A DNA stretch of 32,301 nt, from contig JABFSR010000151.1 in NCBI GenBank assembly GCA_013140495.1, forward strand, positions 1 through 32,301. The letters are read 5' to 3'. How positions within the stretch are numbered: position 1 is the first letter of the stretch; the number at the start of each line of letters is the position of its first letter. The notes beneath the pieces were generated by a model. The model had not been told where the DNA came from. It did no database searches and saw only the letters and a list, made by a program, of their open reading frames with translations. This document shows, in pieces, positions 7,030 through 19,000 of this stretch. The translations under genes were made by a program, and so were the position numbers. Source of the DNA: Verrucomicrobiota bacterium (lineage in GTDB: Bacteria > Verrucomicrobiota > Verrucomicrobiia > Limisphaerales > JADLHS01).

Positions 7030-10026
7030 TCATTGGGATATGCGGAAAAATCCGCGAGCGCCAGTGGCCGCTGTCGGGAAGGGGCTGTTGGCGCCCGACA
7101 ACGGCAACCAGGGGCCCACCACGTTGGTAGCCTGTTGCAGCGTACCGCCACCGGACCAAGTGAGAGTAACGGTGCCGCCGACAGTCACTGCGCTGATGGT
7201 CAAACAGTTCACGGTTACTGTGAAGGTGCATTGCTGCGTGCCACCAGGACCGGTCGCCGTGCAGGTGACGGTCGTGACCCCGGGCGGAAAAAGCGATCCG
7301 GAGGGCGGAGTGCTGGTGATGCTGAAGTTCGTATTGCAGACGGTGGGTTGGAACGTGACCACGCGGCCGGCGGAGGAAAGACAAGCGGTCACGATGTTGG
7401 ACGGGCATTGGAGTCCGGCGGGACCATTCAGGGTGACAGTGAGCACGGTGACGCAAGTATGCTGGAGGCCGAACTGGTCAATGATTGTGATCGTGATGGG
7501 GTAGTTGCCCGGCCCCACGACGGTGCCGGCCACCGGCGATTGCGTGATGAACAGGGCCGCGCCGGCATTGCCAACCTGGGGCACCAGATTCGGCACGACG
7601 GCGGTGCAGGACGCACCAGCTTGCAGGACGATGTTCGTGGGTGGGCAGGTAAAAGTCACCGGGGGCGCGCTGGCGGACGACGAACAGAGTCCGGCGGGAT
7701 AACTGTAGGCATCATATTCGTTCCAACCATAGGCAATCACGCCGAAGGCACCGCCGGACGAGGACAGCGTGTGTCGGCCAGGGGCCACGGAGATCCGCGC
7801 GCCGGCGTAACCACTGCCTCCGATTGCGGTGAATTGGCCGGCAGGAATCAAACCGCCATCGAGCGAGATTTGCGAAACACTGCCCAGCGGCACGGTGAGG
7901 TTGAAGTAATTGACCGGGAAGTTGGTCGGCGAATAAACCGTGTAGCTCGTCCCGTAGAGCGAAGTGGGAGGAATCAACGTCATGGACGAATCGGAATTCT
8001 GGACGAGATCGAAGTCCGAACTGTTCGCGTACTGGGCCACCGAGATCGGTTTGTCGGCGGTGATGTGCGCGTTGGCCGCGAGCCGCACTTCGGCAAAGTC
8101 TCCCTGATTCAGCGGAGCGGGTAGCGCGACGCCGTTGGTGCGCACGATGGTGTTCGTCAACAACGCCAGGAACCGGAAGGTGTCGCCCCCAAAGCGGGTG
8201 CTCAAGGTAACGGAGACGAAGTTCGTGCCCCAACGATCCGTCGGCCACAGTTGCTCGACCAGGTGGTCGCAGAAGAACACGTTTGTGTTCGGAATGTTCG
8301 CGCAAAGGTGGCTGCCAAAAACCGCAATCGGTTGGTCGGCGGTGACGAGCGCCCCGCTGACGTCATCATGCAAGGCGTTGGTCTGGCGCAACTGATAAGT
8401 CTGCCCTTGCATCAACGTGAGATTGTAGGGAACTCCCGCCGCATGGAGGCCGACATCGGAGGACGGGATGATCGTGAGCGTGGTACCGTCCACGGTGCCC
8501 ACGATGGCGAATTGCGAGCCAGCTAGTTCCGGCACATCCGGGAAGATGTTTTTGTAGGTGAGCACCCGATACGCCTGGCCTAGGGCCGAGGTCGCCAACC
8601 CCAGGTAGCCATCGGACGAGTAGGGGACCGAGTTGAAACCATAGACTGCGACGGGTTGGGAGGCGATAACGTGGACGGCGTTGGTCTGGACCAGATCGTT
8701 GGCGTCGGCCAAGTCCGCCTCGCGCGGCAGTGTCACGGTGACATCGCCGTTGATGGGAATGATGAAATTGGTGGTGAACGGTGACGCTAGTCCCGGAATG
8801 GCGACGGTGCCGAACGTGCCGGCGGCGCCAGTGATGAAGAGTTGGGGCGCCGGCTGATTGGTCGGCTCCGGGCCGAGATTGCCGGGGAAGGTCAGCCAAT
8901 ATTCAGTCCCCGAACTGCCCCACGCACAGGGCGCGGCGGTGCAAGTCAGCGGTTGACTGAGGGTCGGCATGGTGTTGCCACACGCATCCTGGAGGTTGGA
9001 CACGGTGATGAAACAGCCAACGCCAACCGGCTGGGCCAGCGTGAGGGAAACAAATTGCGGTCCGGCGAGAATGGCCTGGGTCACCGGATTGGGCGGGCCG
9101 CAAGTGACGCTGTAGTTGGCCAGGTTCTGCGCGCTGGCGGCGGTGACGGGCCCGCTGAAGGTGATGGTCACGGTCGTCCCACCGCACGGGACGTAGATCG
9201 AAACAACTTGGGGCGGCTGCGTTGATGAGATCGTCACGGTCTGGCTGCACGCGGCGAAGTTCCCGCAGCAATCGGTCGCAATCCAGGTGCGGGTCAGGTT
9301 CTGCCCGCAGGGCCCGGCGTTGGTGACCGTGCCGAAAACGCTGATGGTGATGTTGGTGCCGCAACAGGAGTCCAGCGCGACCGGCGCATCGAACGACCAG
9401 ATCGTGCCTAATTGCACCGTCTTGTTTGGAGCGCAAAAAATCGTCGGCGGGATCGTGTCAATGGCCGTGATGGTCTGACTGCAAAAGACGTGATTGCCGC
9501 AACAATCCGTGACCTGCCAGGTACGAATGATGGTCGGCGGACAGGAGCCATTGGTTGTCGTGCTGAAAACAGAGATGGTGACATTGGTGCCGCAGCAAGA
9601 GTCGAACGCGGTGGGCGGATCGAACGTCCAGTTCGAACTGCATTGCACGGTCTTGTTGGTGCTGCAAGTCGCCACGGGCGGGGTCCGATCCGATATGGTG
9701 ACGGTCTGGCTGCACATGATGCTGTTGCCGCACACGTCGGAGACCTGCCAGGCGCGCGTGACATCGTACAGGCAGCCGTAGTAGTTGGTGGTGGTGCCGA
9801 GGACGGTCACGACGGGTGGATTCGTGGCGGTGCAAAGGCCGGTGCCCGTCGGCGGGTCAAACGTCCAAGTCAAGCCGCACTCGACGGTCTTGTTGGTGGG
9901 GCATTGCGCGAGGCTACTGCCACAACTCACGATGAGGAATGCAGCGACCAACCAGCCCGGTGTTCGCCAAAGCCCGAGCAGCAAGAAGTGCGAGCGTTGC
10001 GATCGAGGTTGGATTACGGCTTTCAT
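7030..10026 (-). CDS. Secreted HYR/Ig-like repeat protein with IgGFc-binding-like domain
   Basis: 998 residues from ATG at 10026. Residues 1-41 form a long signal peptide (hydrophobic WLVAAFLIVSCGSSLAQ). Three cysteine-rich repeats follow (about 41-117, 118-197, 198-270), each with NKTV, W-F-D-P/A-P, a Cys-containing T-N segment and a V-T-D-C-C-G-N motif ending CSQTVT; these are HYR-like Ig folds, probably disulfide-stabilised. About 271-360 is a bacterial Ig-like domain (VVSIYVPCGGTTVTITFSGP). About 373-780 resembles the IgGFc-binding N-terminal domain (TEYWLTFPGN, PVAVYGFN, PIAVFGSHLCANIPNT). Two HYR domains follow (about 800-960), then the C-terminal LQQATNVVGPWLPL...GFFRISQ. It starts 6 bp after the giant gene's stop, so the two are almost surely co-transcribed. 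An extracellular adhesive or matrix role is inferred; the ligand is unknown. Confidence 0.88.
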   Translation of the reverse strand: MKAVIQPRSQRSHFLLLGLWRTPGWLVAAFLIVSCGSSLAQCPTNKTVECGLTWTFDPPTGTGLCTATNPPVVTVLGTTTNYYGCLYDVTRAWQVSDVCGNSIMCSQTVTISDRTPPVATCSTNKTVQCSSNWTFDPPTAFDSCCGTNVTISVFSTTTNGSCPPTIIRTWQVTDCCGNHVFCSQTITAIDTIPPTIFCAPNKTVQLGTIWSFDAPVALDSCCGTNITISVFGTVTNAGPCGQNLTRTWIATDCCGNFAACSQTVTISSTQPPQVVSIYVPCGGTTVTITFSGPVTAASAQNLANYSVTCGPPNPVTQAILAGPQFVSLTLAQPVGVGCFITVSNLQDACGNTMPTLSQPLTCTAAPCAWGSSGTEYWLTFPGNLGPEPTNQPAPQLFITGAAGTFGTVAIPGLASPFTTNFIIPINGDVTVTLPREADLADANDLVQTNAVHVIASQPVAVYGFNSVPYSSDGYLGLATSALGQAYRVLTYKNIFPDVPELAGSQFAIVGTVDGTTLTIIPSSDVGLHAAGVPYNLTLMQGQTYQLRQTNALHDDVSGALVTADQPIAVFGSHLCANIPNTNVFFCDHLVEQLWPTDRWGTNFVSVTLSTRFGGDTFRFLALLTNTIVRTNGVALPAPLNQGDFAEVRLAANAHITADKPISVAQYANSSDFDLVQNSDSSMTLIPPTSLYGTSYTVYSPTNFPVNYFNLTVPLGSVSQISLDGGLIPAGQFTAIGGSGYAGARISVAPGRHTLSSSGGAFGVIAYGWNEYDAYSYPAGLCSSSASAPPVTFTCPPTNIVLQAGASCTAVVPNLVPQVGNAGAALFITQSPVAGTVVGPGNYPITITIIDQFGLQHTCVTVLTVTLNGPAGLQCPSNIVTACLSSAGRVVTFQPTVCNTNFSITSTPPSGSLFPPGVTTVTCTATGPGGTQQCTFTVTVNCLTISAVTVGGTVTLTWSGGGTLQQATNVVGPWLPLSGANSPFPTAATGARGFFRISQ

Positions 10027-10032
10027 AAACGG

Positions 10033-13000
10033 CTAGACGGAAGACTCCACCTGGTTGGGGTTGGTGAGGACCAAAGTCAAAATGAGATCGGCATTGTCAT
10101 CAAAGTAGGTTTGCGGCAGGCCGCTCGCGAGATTCACCGTGCCCGCGGGAACGATGCCCACAATCTGATCGTTCCCCCCGCCCGGAAGTTCAACGATCGT
10201 GTCTGTGCCGAGCGGCGTGTGATTAGCGACGGCGGCACTGAGGTCGTAGGAATAGGTGTCATCTCCAAGACCGCCAGCGAGCGTGTCGTTGCCCGCGCCG
10301 CCACTGAGGGTGTCGCCGCCGGCGCCGCCGTTGAGGACATCGTTACCGCCACCGCCGGAGAGGCCGTTGTTGAGGGTGTTGCCGGTGATAATGTCATCCG
10401 CCCCGCCACCGGTGACGTTGGTGATGAGATTGAGCGGGTCAATCACGGAAAGGTCCACAATGATTTGTTGGAATTGCGTGGGCGAGAAATCCAGGGTGTT
10501 GATCTCGCCCGCAATGTCACCGATGGAGACGGAACCGGTGATGATATCCGCATTGATCACATAAGTATCGTCGCCGGCAGCGCCCGTCAGAGAGTTATTG
10601 TTGCCGTTGGCGGTGATGCGATTGTTGAGCGTGTTACCGGTCAGATTGTTGTCCATTCCGCCGCCGATGAGGTTTTCAACGAGGTCCGTGAGGGAAAGGA
10701 CCAAGCTGAGGTTGGCGTTTACCACCTGCGGCGTCACGGAATGGTTGGCCAGATCCACCGTGATGTTTTGCGTGAGGGTGCCGGAGAAATCCAAAGTGTC
10801 CATGCCGCCGTTGGGGGAAGCATCCTCCACAATGGTGTCCGTGCCGAGGGCGGTGTCGGCCGCAAAAACGTAGGTGTCAGCGCCAGTGCCGCCGGTCAGC
10901 AGATCATTGCTCGCCCCGCCCGCGATCCGGTTCGCCAGGGAATTGCCGGTGAGCGTGTCAGAACCAGCGCCGCCGATGACATCTTCCAGATCCAAGTTGG
11001 ACAGCACCAACTGCAACTCACCGGCGGCAACTGTTTGCATCGAACCGGTCGTACCGAGGTTGACGGTGAGCGGGAGGATAAACGCGGAGAAATCCAGCAG
11101 GTCTTCGCCGGCGTCACCAATTACGGTAACGGTATGCGGATTGCCATATTGTACGAAGATGAAGACATCGTTGCCCGCGCCGCCAATCAGCGTGTCATTT
11201 CCGGGACCGCTGGTGAGCTGGTTGGCGAGCGCGTTACCGGTCAGCGTATTATTCAACGCGCCACCGATGATATTTTCAAAGGCGCTGCCGGAGTTGAAAA
11301 TTAGACCAAGATTCATGTTAGCCCTTTGCACTGTGGTGCGGGAAAGATCCACGGTCACTTGTTGCGTGGTGGTGGAAGAGAAGTCCAATGTATCAACGCC
11401 ACCGCCGCCACCAACCGCCTCGATCAGGGTGTCGTTCCCCAGTTGCGAATCGGCGTCGAAGACATAGGTGTCGCTGCCCGGGCCGCCCGCGAGCCGGTTG
11501 TCGAGCGAGTTGCCGGTGATCGTGTCATTGAGCGTGCTGCCGACCACGTTTTCAATGACGTCGTTGCCGGACAAGATCAACTTGAGGTTGGCGTTGACCA
11601 CCTGAGTGCCAACATTGCTGAGATCAATGGTGATGCTCAACGTCGTCGTGCTGGAGAAGTCGAGCGTGTCGGCGCCTTCATCCGCAAATTCAATGATCAC
11701 GTCGCTGCCGGTGATCGTGGTGAGGGAAGTGTCGGCATCGAAAACGTACGTGTCATTGCCGATGCCGCCGACCAGCGTGTCATCATCGGCGCCACCGCTG
11801 AGCGCATCGTTACCAGCATCGCCGCTGAGGTAATCGTCGCCCGCGCCGCCATCAAGCGTGTCATCGCCAGCGCCCGCCACGATGATGTCGTTACCCAGTC
11901 CGCCCGTCAGGACGTTGTCGAGATCATTGCCGTTGATGTTGTCGGACTGGGCGCCACCGACGACGTTCTCGAAGGCGTAGAGCGAAGGGAGCGGCGGGTA
12001 AAGATTATTGATGAGCGTCAGGCTGAGATTGGCGTTGACGATTTGCAGCGAGGGATTGCTCAGGTCAAGGGTTATGACATTCAGGAGGGTGCCAGAGAAG
12101 TCGAGCGTATCCACGCCGCCTTCGCTGTCCGCGTTTTCCATGATCGTGTCGCTACCCAGCGCCGTGTCGGCGGCGAAGGCGTAGGTATCGTTGCCCATGC
12201 CGCCATACATGAAGTCGTTGCCCGCGTTGCCTTCCAACCGATTGTCGAGTGAATTGCCAAAGATGTAATCGTCCCCGCTGCCGCCGAGGACATTTTCAAT
12301 GGATTGACAGGTCAGCAGGAGAAGCTGGAGATTGCCCGCGACCACAGTTTGCGGAAAGTCGCCGGCGCTGTGCAGCGAGATGAAAATACCCGTTGTCGTG
12401 GCGGAGAAGTCGAGGGTGTCGCGGCCCCCGGTGCCGACCATTTCCGTGATGGTGTCGGTGCCGAGCACGTTGTCAGCATCGAACGCGTAGGTGACATCGC
12501 CGCTGCCGCCATTCAACGTGTCGTCGCCGCCGAGCCCTTCCAGCCGATCCCCACCGGCATTGCCCGTGAGCACATTGTTCAGGAGATTTCCAATCAGCGT
12601 ATCATTCAACGCGCCGCCGAGGATGTTTTCGATCACATCGTTTTGATTCAAGGTGAGGCTGAGGTTGGCGTTGACGACTTGCAGGCTGATCAGGGAAAGG
12701 TTCACCGTGACGGCCAGCGAGTTGGTCGCCGCGAAGTCGAAGGTGTCAATGCCGCCACCCAACGATTCGCTAACGAAGTCGCTGCCCAGATTGTTGTCGG
12801 CATCGAACAAATAGGTGTCGTCGCCGAAATTTCCATACAAGAAGTCATCGCCCGCGCCGCCTTCGAGGAAGTCATTGTTCCCACCGCCCAACAGGATGTC
12901 GTCGTCGTCCGCGCCTTGGAGCGTAACCGGGCCGGAGAAGTTCAAAGCATTCAAGATGTTGTTGCTCATGCCACCGGTGAGCGTCGCGGTTTCGATGGAA

Positions 13001-16000
13001 ATCAGCGTGTCGGTTTCGCCAAAGGCAAAGGTGAGCGAGGTATTGGTCAACGTTAGGTCCGTGTCGCGGGTTTCGATCACGCGATCCACGTAGGGTTGGT
13101 TGTTGTTCGGGTTGAGGCCCGCGCCGCCGTCGAGCGTGTCGGTGCCTAGGCCGCCGGTCAGATAGTCATTGCCGGCGTTGCCCGCGAGCAGATTGTTGAG
13201 CGAGTTGCCGATGATCACGTCATCCCGCTGGCCGCCTTGAACATTTTCAATCACGTCCGCCGGGAGGATGAGCGTGAGGTTGGCATTGACGACCTGCGTG
13301 CCTGCGAATGGCGCCACGCTCGAATCGCCGAGGTTGATCTCAAGCTCGGCTGAGTCAGTCAGCGAGAAGTCGAACGTATCGGAGCCGCCGCCGGGCACTT
13401 CCACCACCGTGTCGGTGCCCAGGTTGTTGTCGCCATCAAACACATACGTGTCGTTGCCATTGCCGCCTTGAAGCGAATCATTGCCAGCCTCGCCAATCAA
13501 TGTGTCGGCGTTGGCGGTGCCGATGAGTGTGTCGTTGCCCGCGCCACCGCGGAGCGTGACCGAGCCGGTGAATGCCGAGGCGGTGAGAGTGTTGTTGTGA
13601 TCGCCGCCGGTCAGATCGGCCTGCTCAATCGCGCCGCCGGTCGTGTTGAAAGTATCCGTCTCGGTGCCGCCGACAAACAGATTTAAGACGAGCGTCGCGT
13701 TGGTCAGAATGAAGTCGCCATCAGCCTTTTCGGTGACGATGTCCAGTCCTGCCGAGCCATAGATCAAATCGTTGCCCGCGCCACCGGTGAGATAATTCAC
13801 GCCGGTACCGCCCCGCAACGTGTCGCTACCGCCGCGGCCGTCCAGATAAACCGTGCCGGTGAATGGCGTGGCATCGAGGATGTTCGCCGTGGCATCGCCC
13901 ACTAGGCTGACGTTCTCGAAGTTCGAATAAGTATCCACTTCGCCGGTGATCGTGACCGTCAGGGTGGTGTTGGTCAGATTGAACCCGCTACCCCGTTCCT
14001 CGCGCAGCGTATCGCCGACCACGCCGTTGGCGCCGCCGTTGAGAGTGTCATTGCCTGCGCGGGCCCAGATTACATTGTCGCGGGCATTGCCGATGAGAGT
14101 GTCGCCGGTAACAAAGTCGCCGCCGTAAAGGTTCTCGAAGCCCAGCGCGTCGCTGAGAGTGATGAACAGCGTGCCGGTGACAAACTGCTGAACATTGGCA
14201 ATGCTGAGGTTGAGGTTGATCCCAACGGTCGTGGTGCCGACAAAATCAATCACGTCCACATCATTGGCGGTGGCAAGAGAGTTCGTCTCGAGCAGATAAT
14301 CGTTGGAAGTCAGACCGTCCGCGTCATACCGATAAGTATCGCTGCCCAAACCGCCGATGAGCGTGTCGCTGCCGCCCAAGCCGAACAGGATGTCATTGCC
14401 GTTGCCGCCTTCGATGCGGTTGTTTAGGACGTTGCCGATGAGCACGTCGTCGCGACTGCCGCCAATGAGATTCTCAATGACGCTGCCATTCGGGAGGGTG
14501 AGCTTGAGCAACGGCGTGACGGTTTGCTGCACCACGCTGCCGAGATCGAAGACGATGGACCAGCCGGAGGTTTGCGACAGATCAATCGTGTCAGTCCCGC
14601 CGAACGCGGTTTCGATGATCGTGTCGTTGCCTTCGTTGACATCACCATCGTAAATGTACAACTCGTCGCCGCCACCGCCGGTCAGGGTATCGTCACCCAA
14701 ACCACCGCGCAGTTGATCCGTTCCGTCCTGACCATAAATAAAGTCATCGCCCGCCTCACCGAACAGTTTGTCCAGCCCGTTGCCGCCGAGGAAAACAGCC
14801 ACGCCGGCGCCGGTGATGTAACCGTAGTCGCCCAAGATGACGTCGTTGCCGTTGGAACCATGGATGATGTCGTCATCCGGGCACGGCTCCTGTTCCTCCT
14901 CGTTCCGGGGCGGGTTCTGGTTCCCGGGGAGGGTGGTATCCACATATTTGCGACCCTGATTGTCGCTCACTACCACGTTGTAGGGCGAGCCGTCGCAAGC
15001 GCCGATGGGGCCGGTCCAGTGGCCGCCGATCAGCCAGTCATCGCCGTTGCCGCCGCTGATGACGTCATTGCCCTGGCCGCCATAGACGGTGTCATTGTTC
15101 GCCCCGCCGCTTTCGCCCAGCGAGCCGGTGGGTTCTTCGAACTCCGTGGAGGGGATATTAAATCCAATGTCCGGCGCGTTGGAAACAAACGGGGTGAAGA
15201 GGACGAACAGCGGCAGACTGCCAGTGGTGTTGATGCTGTTGGCCGGCGTGGTGAGCGGGTTGAGCGTGACCGTGTCGTTGCCCAGCAAGACGACCAGCGC
15301 ATAATTGTAGTTGCCGTTGGGGTCGGTCAGCGTCGGGCCGGTGACAGTCGTATGAATACCATTGGCGTCGGTGATGGTCGTCTGGACGCCGCTCAAGCCG
15401 TAATCTGTGCCCGCATCGAAGAAGCCGTTTCCGTTCAAGTCCATGAACACGAAGCCGTGGACCGTCACCGGGTCATTGTCCAGAATCGTTCCCTTGCCTT
15501 CGTAGTCGTCAATAATCGCCGTGTCTGGCACGGCCAGTTTGAGCCGGACGTAATAATTCTCCGTCAGTTCGGGTGCGGCGTCATTGAGGATCAGGACCTG
15601 CGGGTGCCCGAGCGGGTCACTGCCCAAATCTACGGTGTAGGTGCCGATAACGATCGGGATGACGAAGCTGCCACCAGTCGGGCTGAAGTCAGTGGGGGCT
15701 TTGGCGGTGCCGTTGTAAGCGAGCCAGTTGACTGTGACCGGCACGACGGAGTCGCCCGTCGCGGTGACGATGAAGTGCGCCAAGCCCCCGGACTCCGCGC
15801 TCGAAACGTCGTTGATCTTAAGGTGTGGCACTGGATCATCTTCAACGATGGTGACCGTGGCAACCTGGTTGGGCGCGCGCACCGGTCCGCCTTTGGGATT
15901 CGCCAGGTAAAGATCAAAGACTTCGTCGCCTTCATACACATTGTCCGGAAGGGTCGGGATCGTGAAGGTCAACGTCGTCTGGCCGGGCGCAAAGCGCACC

Positions 16001-19000
16001 AACTCGCGCGGGCCGCTGCCGCCGTTTTCCCAGACGCCGGTGTAGTCGAGACCCGGAGTAGCGATGCCGAGGCCCGCGCCACCGATGCTCCAATAGACGG
16101 CCAGCGGCAGGGAACTGTTCTCGGCGGCCACAATCGTCACCGTCAGCGACTGGCCTTCCTTCACGCGGTAGTTGGTGCGATCAAACTGGACATACCACGG
16201 GCCGGGATCAGGCACTTCATCGTCTTGCACAAAAATCGTGGCGTGGTTGAGATTATCATCGTCCGCGTCCAGCACGCCATGGGTCGCCTGGAGCAGGTTG
16301 ACGAAGAAATACTCCCACTGACCGCTGATTTGTGGTTCCAGGCGCGTGTCACCCAGGATGTTCACCATGATGCTCTGGAACGAATCACCCGCGTAGGTGT
16401 TCGTCTGCGGCGCGAAGGTGACATGGTCGAAAAGATATTCCGCATCCGCCGCCTCAGTGTCCGTCGGGACCACGAACGCGGTGCCCGAGCCCGTGGCCCA
16501 AGTAACGGTCACCGGCCGGCCGCTGATGGTGGGCAGGTTCGTGATCGGGTCGCGCAAGCTGATGATCAAGTAAACCGGCGTGGTGCCCGCGTGGCCTTCG
16601 GTCACCGTCTGCGTGACCGGCGTAATCTGCACGAACGGCGTCGCGTCGTCGTCCAGAATGAAACCGTTGGCGACCTTGCGGCCCAGCGAGGCGTAGTTGT
16701 TGGACGCGGTCGGGTCGAGCGCGATGCGCAAATTCATCTGCTCGTCGTATTCATCCAGATTGTCCTGCATCGTGCCAACCGTAACGGTCATTTCCGTCTG
16801 ACCCGGCGCAAAGACCAACGCGCCCGGAATGATTTCGTAGGTGTTCGCGTAGTCGAGCACCGTGACCGCACCATCATGCAACAGCGTGCCGTCGTGCTCC
16901 ACGGCTTGCGACGTCAGGTACTCGAGGGACACCGGGAACTTGCTGGCGTTGGAAAGTCGCACCACGAAAATCAGCGCGGCCCCCTCGTTCCCCCGGGTGT
17001 CAACCACACTCACCACCGGGGCGGTGTCATCGTCAATGATCGTTCCCGTGCCGGTCTGGTGCAGCGGATCAATCGTCGCATTGTGCGGTAGATCCAACAG
17101 GACCGAGAAAGTTTCGTAGTCCCGTTCATACACCGTGTCGCCCACGACCTGAACGCGGATGGTCTGGGTCGTCTGGCCCGGCAGGAACGTCAGTGACCAG
17201 GAAACAGTGGCGAAATCCAGAATGCGATCCGCGCCGTGCACGCCAAAGTCCGGGGACGATTCGTAACAAACGGTGACGGTGGTGCTGGAGGGATTGGAGA
17301 GCGTCACGGTGAAGAGCATTTCCGTCAGCCCGGCACTGCCTTCGACCACCGACTGATTGTCGATGCTGATCAGGGGATTCGTGCCGTGGTAGCCGGCGGC
17401 GTGGGTGATGTCGCTCGCGCCCTCGTCCACATGGATGGTGCCGGTCTTGCCGGTGCCGTCCACGTCACTGTCGATCGTGTCATCGCTGCCGACGTTCTGC
17501 GTGGCGTAGGTCAGGCCGGTCGGCAAGCTGAACACGAGGTAGTAATCACCGGCGTCCAGGCCGGAGAAGGTGAACTCGCCGTTGGCGTCGGTCAACGTGG
17601 TGCCGACCAGTGTCGTGTTGAGGCGATGCAGTTCGACGCTCACGCCAGCCAAACCGTTTTCGCCCGAGTCGCGGATATTGTTCACGACCGCATAGACGTC
17701 AGCGATGTCGAACCAAGCGGTGCCCTTGATCACCGCGCCGGGGTAACTCGTGCTGGCCGTACCACGCGCGTCGTCGGCAAACACGATGTCGTTGTCCTCG
17801 CCCGCATCAATGAAATCAGCGCCGTCATAGAATTCGCTCGGATTGGCGCCCGCCACTTGGTTCTGGCCGCTGGTGAGGAGTTGGCCGCCGAAAATCCGGT
17901 CGTTGCCGCCCGCGCCAAAGATGACATCAATGCCCGCACCGCCAACCAACGTGTCATCCCCCGTCCCGCTGACGGCGAGCACCGTAACGGGGAACGCGGT
18001 GGGCGCGTAAAGCGCGGGTGTCGTGATGGTGCCCAAGTCGCCCAAGATCACATCGCTGCCCGCGCCACCGTCAATGAAATCGTTGTTCGCGCCGCCGATG
18101 AGTTGATCGTCGCCGCGTCCGCCGAGGATGCGATCGTTGCCCGCGCCAGCGTCCACCCAGTCATTGCCGTTGCCGGCGATGATGTAGTCCGGCCCGGCGC
18201 CGCCATCCACCCAATCGTTGCCATCGCCGGCATCCACCGTATCCGCACCATCGCCGGCGGTGATGAGGTCATTGCCAGTGCCGCCGGTGATCCGGTCGTT
18301 GCCCGCGCCCGCATCAATAACATCGTCGCCGTCGTCGCCCCGGATCACGTCCGCCCCATCGCCGCCCCAGATCAGGTCGTTGCCACTGTTGCCGGTCAGC
18401 GTGTCGTTGCCCGCGCCGCCATACAGCCAGTCATCGCCTTCGTTGCCAGTCAGCGTATCGTTGCCGTCATCGCCATAGAATTCATCAAGCACCGGCTGGA
18501 TGGACTGTTTTTGCAGAGCGCCGATGATCCGGTCATTGCCGGCGTTACCGTGATAGAGACTGCCGTCGCCGCGGCCGGCGTTACCGGCGTAAATCGTATC
18601 GTTGCCGTTGTCGCCATTGACGATGGCCGGAGCGAGGACGCCGCGCAGGTCAATCGTGTCGTTCCCCTCGCCGCCGTCGGCCTGAATCTCTGTGACGCCT
18701 TTGTAGATTTGCTTGATGCCGTTGAAGCTGACCTCGACGATTTCCGGAACCGCGATTGTGCCGTCGCCGGAAATGTGGGTGACGATGAAGTATTCGTCGC
18801 CGTCTTCGAGATCACCCTCTTCCCGGTCGGCGGCAAGCGGCCCCATGTGCAAAGTCAGCACGCCAGAGCTCACGTTGGCCAGGACCGGCGCGGGGCAGAT
18901 CAGGTCGAGTGTGAGGATGTCAATGCGGCCAAAGTCCCACTCCTTCTCCCATTTGAGAATCTTGATGAAGGCCGTGAACTCGACATACAGCTCGCCGTGG

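Noticed and set aside
6796..8124. 442-codon plus-strand frame
   Set aside because: It overlaps the 3' third of the HYR/IgGFc-like gene in antisense, with a low-complexity Gly/Arg-rich product and no motif.
10235..15120. Possible CRISPR or tandem DNA repeat array because of regular short repeats
   Set aside because: The periodicity is that of RTX-coding nonapeptides in one open frame. There are no constant direct repeats with unique spacers.
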